DNA of 7,573 nt from Geobacter sp. (lineage in GTDB: Bacteria; Desulfobacterota; Desulfuromonadia; Geobacterales; Geobacteraceae): assembly GCA_003857395.1 (NCBI GenBank), contig RPRC01000274.1:1-7573 (forward strand), read 5' to 3'. The first letter of the stretch is position 1; each line of letters starts with the position of its first letter. The position numbers and the translations under genes are program-made. The notes below the pieces were generated by a model. The model made no database searches. It was not told where the DNA came from and was given only the letters and a program-made list of their open reading frames with translations. Below, in pieces: positions 1 to 5,529 of this stretch.

Positions 1-138
1 TGCCAGGGTGTATCCATGGGCGCCGGCCTTTATTTTCAGCAGGTATAGGGTAACTGGTTCCACAAACCGGTACAAGTTTCCCATCCCACACGAACAGGGA
101 CGATTCGGGCCGTGGCGATTGCATATTCCGCGGGGCAT
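1..138 (-). CDS. PadR-like winged-helix transcriptional regulator, N-terminal part (cut by window edge)
   Basis: Reading leftward from ATG at 136-138, 46 codons stay open to the window edge, so only the N-terminus is present. The start is preceded by AAAGGAG about nine bases upstream. Residues 24-46 (RFVEPVTLYLLKIKAGAHGY) match the opening helix of PadR-family winged-helix regulators, which typically read EP-x-x-LYLL followed by AHGY. These dimeric DNA-binding proteins usually repress nearby or metabolite-responsive genes. Ahead of the domain is a short cysteine-bearing leader with C6, H9, C15 and C17, which could bind a metal or Fe-S cluster. That role is inference only. The gene lies 288 bp downstream of the ferritin-like gene in the same orientation. 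The family call is fairly good for so short a fragment; the target and ligand cannot be told. Confidence 0.72.
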   Translation of the reverse strand, partial: MPRGICNRHGPNRPCSCGMGNLYRFVEPVTLYLLKIKAGAHGYTLA

Positions 139-426
139 GACAAAGACTCCTTTCATGACGTATCATTCTTCCCACTAGGAGAAACAAACCTGATCTGGGG
201 GATAACAGAAGAGGGGGCAAACGAAAAAGTGTTCATACTACGATTGCCTTGGGAATTCGGAGAAAAGCTAGGTCCTCTCCTCGCCGCAGAAGAGGCTGCC
301 GGTTTCGTAGTCCATCAGATTTTCATGTTCCTTGCAGCAACAAACGACAGCTCCATCATCAGCTGCCTCCGAGCCATCATATTTAAGATTGACAAGTTTT
401 CAAACAATCCGCAGACTGCGAACCCG
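139..426. other. Intergenic region between ferritin-like gene and PadR-like gene
   Basis: No gene with a credible start and ribosome binding site was found in these 288 bp. A plus-strand frame stays open from 49 to 444 but has no Shine-Dalgarno sequence, overlaps both minus-strand genes and is unfamiliar. On the minus strand a short frame running leftward from about 402 to 268 reads protein-like (LKYDGSEAADD, then CCKEHENL, then FCGEE). It has no ATG, GTG or TTG start and may be a gene remnant. Base composition looks more AT-rich than the flanking genes by eye. The PadR-like gene's promoter should lie here, but I see no convincing -35/-10 pair. Confidence 0.5.
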
Positions 427-729
427 CTACTTCATCTTCCCTAACTCTTCTTCTACCTCTTCAGCACCTTCGTCATAGAACTTCTGCTCGTCCGGATCAA
501 GCTCATGGAGTAGTCGGAGAAATTCTCCGGCATGGACCCGTTCCTCATTCGCTATGTCCTTGAGAACCTCAATGGCAAGACTGTTGTCTGTAGACTCGGC
601 CAGCTGCATATACAGCTGGATTGCCTCATACTCCGCAGCCACCATGAAACGTATGGCGCGAATCAATTCCTCGTTGGTAAGCTTTCTTTCGTGTGCCAAT
701 CCGGAAAAAGGTGAACCGAACTCAGGCAT
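427..729 (-). CDS. EncFtn-like short ferritin (encapsulated-ferritin / rubrerythrin-like two-helix protein)
   Basis: This 100-residue protein starts at ATG 727-729, preceded by AAAGGAGG at ideal spacing. An upstream in-frame ATG at 876 would add a basic, unrelated extension and was rejected. Residues 18-75 form two long amphipathic helices with the pattern E33-x6-Y40 and then EE62-63-x2-H66. From remembered alignment this matches the E-x6-Y and E-x2-H iron ligands of encapsulated ferritins (EncFtn), which form a ferroxidase centre only when two subunits pair. It also strongly resembles the ferritin-like domain fused to archaeal encapsulin shells. The expected role is iron oxidation and storage inside an encapsulin nanocompartment, or oxidative-stress iron handling. 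The tail (residues 86-100) is acidic and ends GKMK; I see no clear cargo-targeting peptide. No encapsulin gene is visible in the window. Known family members have about 95-115 residues. Confidence 0.85.
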   Translation of the reverse strand: MPEFGSPFSGLAHERKLTNEELIRAIRFMVAAEYEAIQLYMQLAESTDNSLAIEVLKDIANEERVHAGEFLRLLHELDPDEQKFYDEGAEEVEEELGKMK

Positions 730-751
730 GAGAGCCTCCTTTCTTGTTAGC

Positions 752-780
752 TGTATTCGATTGGCATGGGCGGTTGTCAA
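752..780 (-). promoter_or_regulatory. Candidate sigma-70 promoter for the ferritin-like gene
   Basis: On the minus strand a perfect TTGACA (780 to 775) is followed after 17 bases by AATACA (757 to 752), a weak -10 match. It lies 23-51 bp upstream of the ferritin start codon and just past the stop codon of the small upstream gene. That would let the ferritin be transcribed separately from thiG. The -35 and spacing are good; the -10 is poor. Confidence 0.4.
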
Positions 781-787
781 TAAAGCG

Positions 788-979
788 TCAGGCCAGGGAT
801 TCTTTCTCTTCCGGAAGCCCGCCGAGGGCATCCGCAATGTCTTGGTCCTTGAACTCCGGCACTTCCGATCTCGCATGCCGCGGGGTAATGATTATATTTT
901 CTTCTCTCCATCGCCGGGAGGGAGATTGATTTTTTGCGAAACCATCAAAAATGTACCATGCATGAATCTGAACTGACAC
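788..979 (-). CDS. Hypothetical small protein downstream of thiG
   Basis: This possible 63-residue protein starts at GTG 977-979, only seven bases after the thiG stop codon, and ends with TGA at 788-790. I do not recognise the family. The sequence is hydrophilic and soluble-looking: an N-terminal IHAWYIFDGF segment, a basic SRRWREEN patch, then an acidic C-terminal half containing FKDQDIADALGG. It has no cysteines, signal peptide or membrane segment. Codon use is in keeping with its neighbours. The Shine-Dalgarno sequence is weak (a GAG or CGGA within the end of thiG), so translation would probably be coupled to thiG. A spurious frame is the main alternative. If real, it may share the thiG transcript, but a role in thiamine synthesis cannot be claimed. 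Confidence 0.55.
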   Translation of the reverse strand: MSVQIHAWYIFDGFAKNQSPSRRWREENIIITPRHARSEVPEFKDQDIADALGGLPEEKESLA

Positions 980-986
980 TTTTCCG

Positions 987-1769
987 TCACTCGATTACCC
1001 CTTGCAAGGGACTTGATGCCGTTGCATAGAGCTTGCGCGGGATGCGCCCGGCTTCATAGGCGAGTCGCCCCGCCCTGACCGCCAGGTTCATGGCCTCCGC
1101 CATGGCGATGGGATCCTGGGCGCCGGCGATAGCGGTGTTCATGAGCACCCCGTCACAGCCAAGTTCCATGGCAATTGCCGCATCTGAGGCAGTGCCGACG
1201 CCGGCATCAACAATTACCGGGACATTTACGGTTTCCATGATAATGCGGATGTTATAAGGATTCCGTATCCCCAGGCCACTACCAATGGGTGCTCCAAGTG
1301 GCATGACAGCGGCGCAGCCCAGATCCTCCAGCTTCTTGCACACTATCGGGTCGTCGGTGGTGTAGGGCAGGACGGTAAATCCCTCCTTGATAAGTATTTT
1401 CGCGGCCTTCAGGAGTTCCTCGTTGTTGGGGAAAAGGGTCTTCTCGTCCCCGAGTACTTCCAGCTTTACGAAATCGGAGAGCCCTGCCTCCCGGGCAAGC
1501 CGGCAGGTACGCACCGCGTCATCCGCCGAATAACATCCCGCCGTGTTGGGTAGAAGGGTATATTTCTTCAGATCAATGTGGTCAAGAAGCGATTCCTTAT
1601 TCCTGTCAGAAATATTTACCCGCCTCACGGCAACGGTCACGATATCGGCTCCCGAAGCCTCCAGCGCCTTGGCCATCTGTGCAAAATTCGCATATTTACC
1701 GGTTCCTACCATGAGTCGTGACCGGAACTCACGACCTGCAATTTTCAAGGTGTCATTCTTTGGTGGCAT
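987..1769 (-). CDS. thiG: Thiazole synthase ThiG
   Basis: ThiG builds the thiazole phosphate moiety of thiamine from 1-deoxy-D-xylulose 5-phosphate, dehydroglycine and sulfur delivered by ThiS thiocarboxylate. It acts in the cytoplasm. The 260-residue length is typical. The fold is a TIM barrel, and landmarks are clear: an opening [19 protein letters not shown] segment, the Schiff-base lysine K102 in FVKLEVLGD, the phosphate-binding PIGSGLGI loop near 161-168, and [13 protein letters not shown] near 186-198. The start at 1767-1769 is preceded by AAAAGGAGAG at good spacing. No thiS, thiF or thiH is adjacent, so partners must be encoded elsewhere. No TPP riboswitch was recognised upstream, although this region is often riboswitch-controlled in other bacteria. 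A palindromic repeat lies immediately upstream and presumably supplies part of the leader or promoter region. Confidence 0.97.
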   Translation of the reverse strand: MPPKNDTLKIAGREFRSRLMVGTGKYANFAQMAKALEASGADIVTVAVRRVNISDRNKESLLDHIDLKKYTLLPNTAGCYSADDAVRTCRLAREAGLSDFVKLEVLGDEKTLFPNNEELLKAAKILIKEGFTVLPYTTDDPIVCKKLEDLGCAAVMPLGAPIGSGLGIRNPYNIRIIMETVNVPVIVDAGVGTASDAAIAMELGCDGVLMNTAIAGAQDPIAMAEAMNLAVRAGRLAYEAGRIPRKLYATASSPLQGVIE

Positions 1770-1800
1770 ACATGCTCTCCTTTTACCCGCTCCCTAGATA

Positions 1801-1941
1801 GTTTTCATCCGGAAACGGTTCTTTTTTGCCCTGGCTGTGTCAATCCGCGGGCTTACTTGTGCGGCGTACCTGTCTACGCCTCCGCGCAACCCCTTGATTT
1901 TCTTGCCAGGACAAAAAATCCCTCGTTTCCGAATTGAAAAC
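1801..1941. repeat. Long imperfect palindrome (141 bp) upstream of thiG
   Basis: The two halves are near mirror complements centred near 1871. Pairing blocks are GTTTTC 1801-1806 with GAAAAC 1936-1941; CGGAAACG 1810-1817 with CGTTTCCG 1924-1931; TTTTTTGCCCTGGC 1821-1834 with GCCAGGACAAAAAA 1905-1918 (one mismatch); and a central hairpin of TTGTGCGG 1857-1864 with CCGCGCAA 1882-1889 (one G-U pair) plus CGTA/TACG around a six-base loop. There is no open reading frame of note. The form is like dispersed palindromic elements such as ERIC or Nemis. Alternatives are a structured leader RNA or a bidirectional termination zone. The pairing is seen directly; its nature is inferred. Confidence 0.72.
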
Positions 1942-1976
1942 CAATAGTTTCACATCCGGAGTTTCCGGATGGAAAC
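1801..1976. mobile_element. Candidate MITE-like element with terminal inverted repeats and target-site duplication
   Basis: The left end (1801-1816, GTTTTCATCCGGAAAC) and the reverse complement of the right end (1961-1976, giving GTTTCCATCCGGAAAC) agree at 15 of 16 positions. Immediately outside are direct repeats TAGATA at 1795-1800 and 1977-1982; counting C1976 with the right copy gives a 7-bp CTAGATA. Non-coding, short, inverted-repeat-ended and duplication-flanked DNA is the signature of a non-autonomous transposable element. The flanking TA would also suit IS630/Tc1-type TA insertion. It contains the 141-bp palindrome plus the right-hand hairpin. No transposase is in the window. A chance or purely structural origin cannot be excluded. 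Confidence 0.5.
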
Positions 1977-1978
1977 TA
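1945..1978 (-). terminator. Strong hairpin, probable terminator of the ORP-like gene block
   Basis: The stem pairs TAGTTTC 1945-1951 with GAAACTA 1972-1978 and CATCCGGA 1953-1960 with TCCGGATG 1964-1971. That makes 15 pairs with a single bulged A1952 and a three-base loop. In the minus-strand direction it is followed by TTGGTTTTC, a moderate T-rich tail. It lies 24 bp past the stop codon of the last NifX-like gene. Its right arm coincides with the right inverted repeat of the candidate mobile element, so the terminator may be element-derived. Confidence 0.62.
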
Positions 1979-2001
1979 GATAAACATTCATCCGCTTCAT
2001 A

Positions 2002-2343
2002 TCAGTGGTCGCAGACGTTTGCTCCGGTAATCAGGTTGCCTGCCAGGAAGTTCTTGACTACTGACTCGGGTTCGGCAGAGGGAGCGCCGACGATGACCTC
2101 AATACCGGCCTGGGTGAAGAGCTGCTGAGCACGCCCTCCCATACCACCCGCTATCACCATGTTGACCCCCCGCTCTGCGAGCCAGCCGGGGAGCAGACCC
2201 GGCTCGTGCGGAGGTGGTTCTACATTTATTGTCCCGGTAATGGTTTTTGTCGCCCGATCAATATCTATCAACGTAAATGTCTCACAATGACCGAAGTGCA
2301 TGGTCAGAACCCCTTGACATACTGGTATCGCTATTTTCATCAT
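2002..2343 (-). CDS. NifX/NifB-type FeMo-cofactor-binding domain protein (ORP-like), distal copy
   Basis: This is a 113-residue, single-domain protein of the dinitrogenase FeMo-cofactor biosynthesis family (Nitro_FeMo-Co, PF02579). It opens MMKIAIPVCQG, then has the family-typical HFGHCETF segment near residues 16-23, MVIAGGMGGRAQQLF near 62-76, and a C-terminal CDH. Relatives bind metal-sulfur clusters non-catalytically; the orange protein ORP of sulfate reducers, which carries a Mo-Cu-S cluster, belongs here. ATG 2341-2343 overlaps the mrp stop codon as ATGA and has AAGGAG eight bases upstream; a second ATG follows directly and is less well spaced. Adjacency to the Mrp ATPase suggests it gives or receives a cluster in partnership with it. 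A nitrogenase-specific role is unlikely because no nif genes are nearby. Confidence 0.9.
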   Translation of the reverse strand: MMKIAIPVCQGVLTMHFGHCETFTLIDIDRATKTITGTINVEPPPHEPGLLPGWLAERGVNMVIAGGMGGRAQQLFTQAGIEVIVGAPSAEPESVVKNFLAGNLITGANVCDH

Positions 2344-3218
2344 AACTTCATCTCCTTTATCTCATTTCCTGTTACGGTTTTTTCCAGTATCATAGTGACG
2401 ATATCGGCGAAAGCTCTGCCGGACACGGTTTTTTCATTGTGGTAGGCATGGGGTGTCCCGTTGTCACCTGCGGTAACCATCATCGGGTCCATGGGCACTC
2501 GACCCAGAAATGGGACGAGCATCTCCCGTGCCATTGCCTCGCCACCGCCGCTCTTGAAGACATCAATCGTATCACCGCAGTGGGGGCAGACGAGACCGCT
2601 CATGTTCTCCACCACGCCGAGAATGTTGAGGTTGAGCTGTCCGCAAAAGCTGATTGATTTACGCACATCCGTCAAGGCAATATCCTGTGGGGTGGTAACC
2701 ACTATGGCGCCGTCAATCCCCTGCAGGGTCTGAATAACTGTCAGCGGCTCATCCCCCGTACCTGGAGGACAGTCCACGACCAGGTAGTCCAGATCCCCCC
2801 ATTCCACTTCACCGATAAACTGTTTGATGGCGGACGACTTGGCTGGTCCTCGCCAGATGACCGCCTCCGCCTCGCCGGGGAGGAGAAACCCGATGGACAT
2901 CACCTTCAGGCCGCCGAAGTCTATCGGAATCAGCTTGCCCCTGTCAGACTGTTGCATGATCGACCCTTCCAGGTGAAGCATCTTGGGAACGCTTGGTCCG
3001 TGGATATCGATATCCAGCAGGCCCACCCGGTAACCGGCCATGCCGAGTGATACTGCAAGATTAACCGCAACGGTGCTCTTGCCGACTCCGCCTTTTCCAG
3101 ACAGCACGACTATCTTGTGTCCGATACGCTTCATTGCCTCATCAATCCCTACTGTTTCATTCTTCTGATTCTGACTGCCTTGGGTGGAATCGCCCTGGCA
3201 ACCACTGCTTTTTGCCAT
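2340..3218 (-). CDS. mrp: Mrp/ApbC/NBP35-family Fe-S cluster carrier ATPase
   Basis: This 292-residue cytoplasmic P-loop ATPase is predicted to bind and transfer [4Fe-4S] clusters to client proteins. A 32-residue polar leader with one cysteine (C7) precedes the domain. The deviant Walker A SGKGGVGKST is at 40-49, LLDIDIHGPSVPKML at 68-82, the Walker B region VVDCPPGTGD at 147-156, and ENMSGLVCPHCG at 204-215 gives the C211-x2-C214 pair that bridges a cluster at the dimer interface. The N-terminal DUF59 domain found in longer Mrp proteins is absent. ATG 3216-3218 has AAGGAG six bases upstream. It follows a 72-bp gap after the hydrolase gene and overlaps the distal NifX-like gene as ATGA. In ORP loci an Mrp-type ATPase is likewise paired with an ORP-family protein. 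Confidence 0.95.
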   Translation of the reverse strand: MAKSSGCQGDSTQGSQNQKNETVGIDEAMKRIGHKIVVLSGKGGVGKSTVAVNLAVSLGMAGYRVGLLDIDIHGPSVPKMLHLEGSIMQQSDRGKLIPIDFGGLKVMSIGFLLPGEAEAVIWRGPAKSSAIKQFIGEVEWGDLDYLVVDCPPGTGDEPLTVIQTLQGIDGAIVVTTPQDIALTDVRKSISFCGQLNLNILGVVENMSGLVCPHCGDTIDVFKSGGGEAMAREMLVPFLGRVPMDPMMVTAGDNGTPHAYHNEKTVSGRAFADIVTMILEKTVTGNEIKEMKL

Positions 3219-3290
3219 TTTCTGCTCCTTTTTATGCTGTTTTTCAACGTCCCGGAAGTGTCAAGACCTAGAATGGGCATGCGCATTGTA
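3219..3290 (-). other. 72-bp gap upstream of mrp, possible internal promoter
   Basis: This is the only non-overlapping junction in the seven-gene block. The minus strand contains a perfect TTGACA (3264 to 3259), but no good -10 at 16-18 bases, where AACAGC stands. CATAAA occurs 22 bases downstream, too far for a standard promoter. No terminator-like hairpin is present, so read-through from the hydrolase gene is expected, perhaps with an added weak start for mrp. Confidence 0.35.
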
Positions 3291-4118
3291 TCAAAATTCA
3301 AATGTTGTCCCGGAGAAGCCGGCTGTTACCCTGGCTCCAAAGGCATTTTTTAATGTCTCTAAGGCTCGACCCCCTGTACAGTGGCAGGGAACAATCAGTT
3401 CCGGTGAAAGGAACCGCAGTGCTTGTACAGTGTTTTCAATACGGTTGTCATCGGCATTCAGGAGATGAAATCCGCCGATGACAGCCCTGAGCCGTGACGC
3501 TCCGCTTTGGAAAAGCGCCTGGTTCAGAGTGTTGATGAGACCGGAATGGCAGCACCCCACACATACGACCACTCCTTCTTGCGTACGTATCCAGAGGGCC
3601 ATGTCGTCATCAATGGGGTCGGGACGACTCAGTTTCGGGTCCAGGAAAAAAGCCCCGCCTGTATCCTCATACTCGGAATTTCGGGGAATATAGCCGGTCA
3701 ATCCGACGTCGCAGAAAAGCTCTCTCTTCTCCTGTATCCAGTTAATTCTCTGCGAAGGCAGGCAATCGAGAGCCCTCATGGACTCGGCTTGCATACCGAG
3801 AGGTTTGGGCTGCCCGGCGTCCGAGCCGTACCTTGGAATTACGGCCGACGGATGGCAGCAGACCTCCACTTCGGATGCGGTTCTTAGGACCATGGATACT
3901 CCACCGGTATGATCGTAATGCCCATGGCTCAACACCAGCGCGTTGGTTCTTGACAAGTCTATGCCCAGCTTCTCAGCATTCGCCGCCAGGGCTGCGCCCT
4001 GTCCTGTGTCAAGCAGGATGCGCCTGTTCCCCGTTTCTATCCAGAGTGACAGGCCGTGCTCGGCTGCCAGACCGTCACCTGCATAATTATCAACCAGAAT
4101 CGTTATTTTCACGTTCAT
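3291..4118 (-). CDS. Metallo-beta-lactamase-fold hydrolase, COG1237-like
   Basis: This is a 275-residue cytoplasmic metallo-hydrolase. The metal-binding signature SHGHYDH is at residues 64-70 (H65, H67, D69, H70), with further ligands expected at H191 in VGCCHSG and H246 in PCHCTGG; GGFHLL at 215-220 is also family-typical. The arrangement VGC-x-H-x-G, GGFH, PCHCTG matches the subgroup often annotated as 7,8-dihydropterin-6-methyl-4-(beta-D-ribofuranosyl)-aminobenzene-5'-phosphate synthase-like. That name comes from methanogens and probably does not describe the substrate here. Cysteines are unusually common around the metal site (C189, C190, C245, C247). ATG 4116-4118 overlaps the thioesterase stop as ATGA and has CAGGA upstream; an in-frame ATG at 4157 lies inside the previous gene and was rejected. 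It was presumably recruited to work with the MinD/NifX proteins. Confidence 0.9.
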   Translation of the reverse strand: MNVKITILVDNYAGDGLAAEHGLSLWIETGNRRILLDTGQGAALAANAEKLGIDLSRTNALVLSHGHYDHTGGVSMVLRTASEVEVCCHPSAVIPRYGSDAGQPKPLGMQAESMRALDCLPSQRINWIQEKRELFCDVGLTGYIPRNSEYEDTGGAFFLDPKLSRPDPIDDDMALWIRTQEGVVVCVGCCHSGLINTLNQALFQSGASRLRAVIGGFHLLNADDNRIENTVQALRFLSPELIVPCHCTGGRALETLKNAFGARVTAGFSGTTFEF

Positions 4119-4627
4119 GAGTTTTTCCTGTGCTGTGCAAATTTTCCTTCGCCCCAAGCCATGACCTGTCCCTCGAACAAAAGCTCAGCGCGCACGCTAT
4201 ATAGTGGTGGGAATGAGGAGAGAACCCAGGAGCGAACTGCAACTTTTTCCTTACAGGGAACCGGGTGCAGGAAACGGACGTGGAGATCTCCAGTAACAGC
4301 TTCGATCCCGGCATGGAAAAGGCAGTGCGTCATGGCCGCATCCAGCAGGGAACTAATCACTCCACCGTGCAGGATTCCGTCATACCCCTGAAGTCTTCTG
4401 TTGAGCTGTACCTCCGTTTGCACGCTACCCTGTCCGCCCGGTTCGAATCGTAATCCCAGTGACAGGGGGTTTTCCCCCCCACAGAGAAGACAGCCGGAGT
4501 GGCTCTCCGGCGAGAGGCTCAAAACGGGCCTTTTCCGTGAACCCCTTGGCATGGGTTGTGTCATGGCAAATTCTGTACTGCCGACCAGGTTAATTTTTTC
4601 ATCCCGGATTGATTCTTCGACTGCCAC
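4115..4627 (-). CDS. PaaI-type hotdog-fold thioesterase
   Basis: This 170-residue protein is probably an acyl-CoA thioesterase of the PaaI/hotdog superfamily, acting as a cytoplasmic oligomer. The core is residues 45-165: a C46-x2-C49 segment (SGCLLCGGENPLSLGL) common in this subgroup, LHGGVISSLLDAAM at 86-99 with HGG and the likely catalytic D96, then DLHVRFLHPVP at 114-124. The first 44 residues are variable and polar. I chose GTG 4625-4627, which has AAGGAG eight bases upstream and shares one base with the preceding stop (TAGTG). An upstream ATG at 4672 would overlap the ATPase gene by 46 bp without a ribosome site. Its stop overlaps the hydrolase start. A thioesterase is not expected in cluster-assembly machinery, so its substrate here is open. 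Confidence 0.88.
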   Translation of the reverse strand: MAVEESIRDEKINLVGSTEFAMTQPMPRGSRKRPVLSLSPESHSGCLLCGGENPLSLGLRFEPGGQGSVQTEVQLNRRLQGYDGILHGGVISSLLDAAMTHCLFHAGIEAVTGDLHVRFLHPVPCKEKVAVRSWVLSSFPPLYSVRAELLFEGQVMAWGEGKFAQHRKNS

Positions 4628-5529
4628 TATGACTTCTCCTTTTCTTCTTTCTGCAAACCGAGCGATGTCCACACCAGGCGGATATCCGCGGCTGATGGTG
4701 CCTCGGTTTCGACTACCGCTTTTCCAAGCATCTGCGCGGATGTGACGGCATTATCATACCTGATGCGGCCTGCGATGCTCGCACCGGACCGGAGGGCAAG
4801 AGACTCGATCCGTTCCGTCATGGCAGGGTTAAGGTCCCACTTGTTCACGCAGATCGCGGTTGGAATCCCGAAATGGCGTGTCAGTTTGAGCACCCGCTCC
4901 AGGTCGTGCTCACCGGATACGGTCGGTTCGGTCACCACCAGCGCCTGGGAAGTTCCGGTAAGGGAGGCAATTACCGGGCAGCCGATACCGGGCGGGCCAT
5001 CCACGATCACCAAGCCGTGCTGGTTTTCCTCAGCAAGACGACGCGCCTCACTGCGCACGGTTGAGACCAGCTTGCCGGAATTCTCGGCGGCAACACCGAG
5101 CCGGGCATGGACCATGGGCCCGCAACGTGTCTCCGAGATCATCCATTCGCCGCAGAGGGCTTCCGGAAAATCAATGGCGCCGGCAGGACAGAAACGGACA
5201 CAGACGCCGCAGCCCTCGCAGGCAACCGGATCAATAGTATATGCTTCCCCCTCGCCACCGGGCATGACCGCGTCGAAGCGGCACAAGTCGAAGCATTTTC
5301 CGCACATGATGCACTCAGCCGGACGTATTATGGCCTCGTTACCGCTGCGAAAGTCATGGCGCTCCCGAATAGTCGGCGCGAGAATGAGATGCAGATCCGC
5401 AGCATCCACGTCGCAATCGGCGAGTACCGGAAAATCTGCAAGAACGGCGAATGACGCCGTAAGACTGGTCTTGCCGGTTCCTCCCTTGCCGCTGATAATC
5501 ACAAGTTCCTGTACCTTCGATCCTGTCAT
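4627..5529 (-). CDS. MinD-superfamily P-loop ATPase with inserted 2x[4Fe-4S] ferredoxin domain (copy B)
   Basis: This is a 300-residue cytoplasmic ATPase. The deviant Walker A SGKGGTGKTS is at 13-22 with signature lysine K15, ADCDVDAADLHL at 37-48, and the Walker B region IVDGPPGIGCPV near 175-186. A ferredoxin insert carries two classic cluster motifs: C73, C76, C79, C83 and C104, C107, C110, C114. Such proteins occur in adjacent pairs in anaerobes and in ORP loci, where they are thought to couple ATP hydrolysis to cluster or electron handling. ATG 5527-5529 overlaps the stop of copy A as ATGA, with a GGGGGA-type ribosome site; the in-frame ATG at 5571 lies inside copy A and was rejected. 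Copies A and B have diverged, so they probably form a heteromer. A septum-placement MinD is excluded by the ferredoxin insert. Confidence 0.93.
   Translation of the reverse strand: MTGSKVQELVIISGKGGTGKTSLTASFAVLADFPVLADCDVDAADLHLILAPTIRERHDFRSGNEAIIRPAECIMCGKCFDLCRFDAVMPGGEGEAYTIDPVACEGCGVCVRFCPAGAIDFPEALCGEWMISETRCGPMVHARLGVAAENSGKLVSTVRSEARRLAEENQHGLVIVDGPPGIGCPVIASLTGTSQALVVTEPTVSGEHDLERVLKLTRHFGIPTAICVNKWDLNPAMTERIESLALRSGASIAGRIRYDNAVTSAQMLGKAVVETEAPSAADIRLVWTSLGLQKEEKEKS

Noticed and set aside
112..444. Plus-strand 110-codon frame starting at GTG 112
   Set aside because: It has no Shine-Dalgarno sequence, overlaps the PadR-like start and the ferritin 3' end, has no recognisable motif, and is the only candidate on that strand here.
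1838..1843. TTGACA on the minus strand as a thiG -35 box
   Set aside because: No acceptable -10 hexamer follows at 16-18 bases (AACCGT is found), so it was not called as a promoter.
1770..2001. TPP riboswitch upstream of thiG
   Set aside because: The conserved CUGAGA and ACCUGAU-type thi-box segments are not present on the minus strand; the region is instead occupied by the palindromic element.
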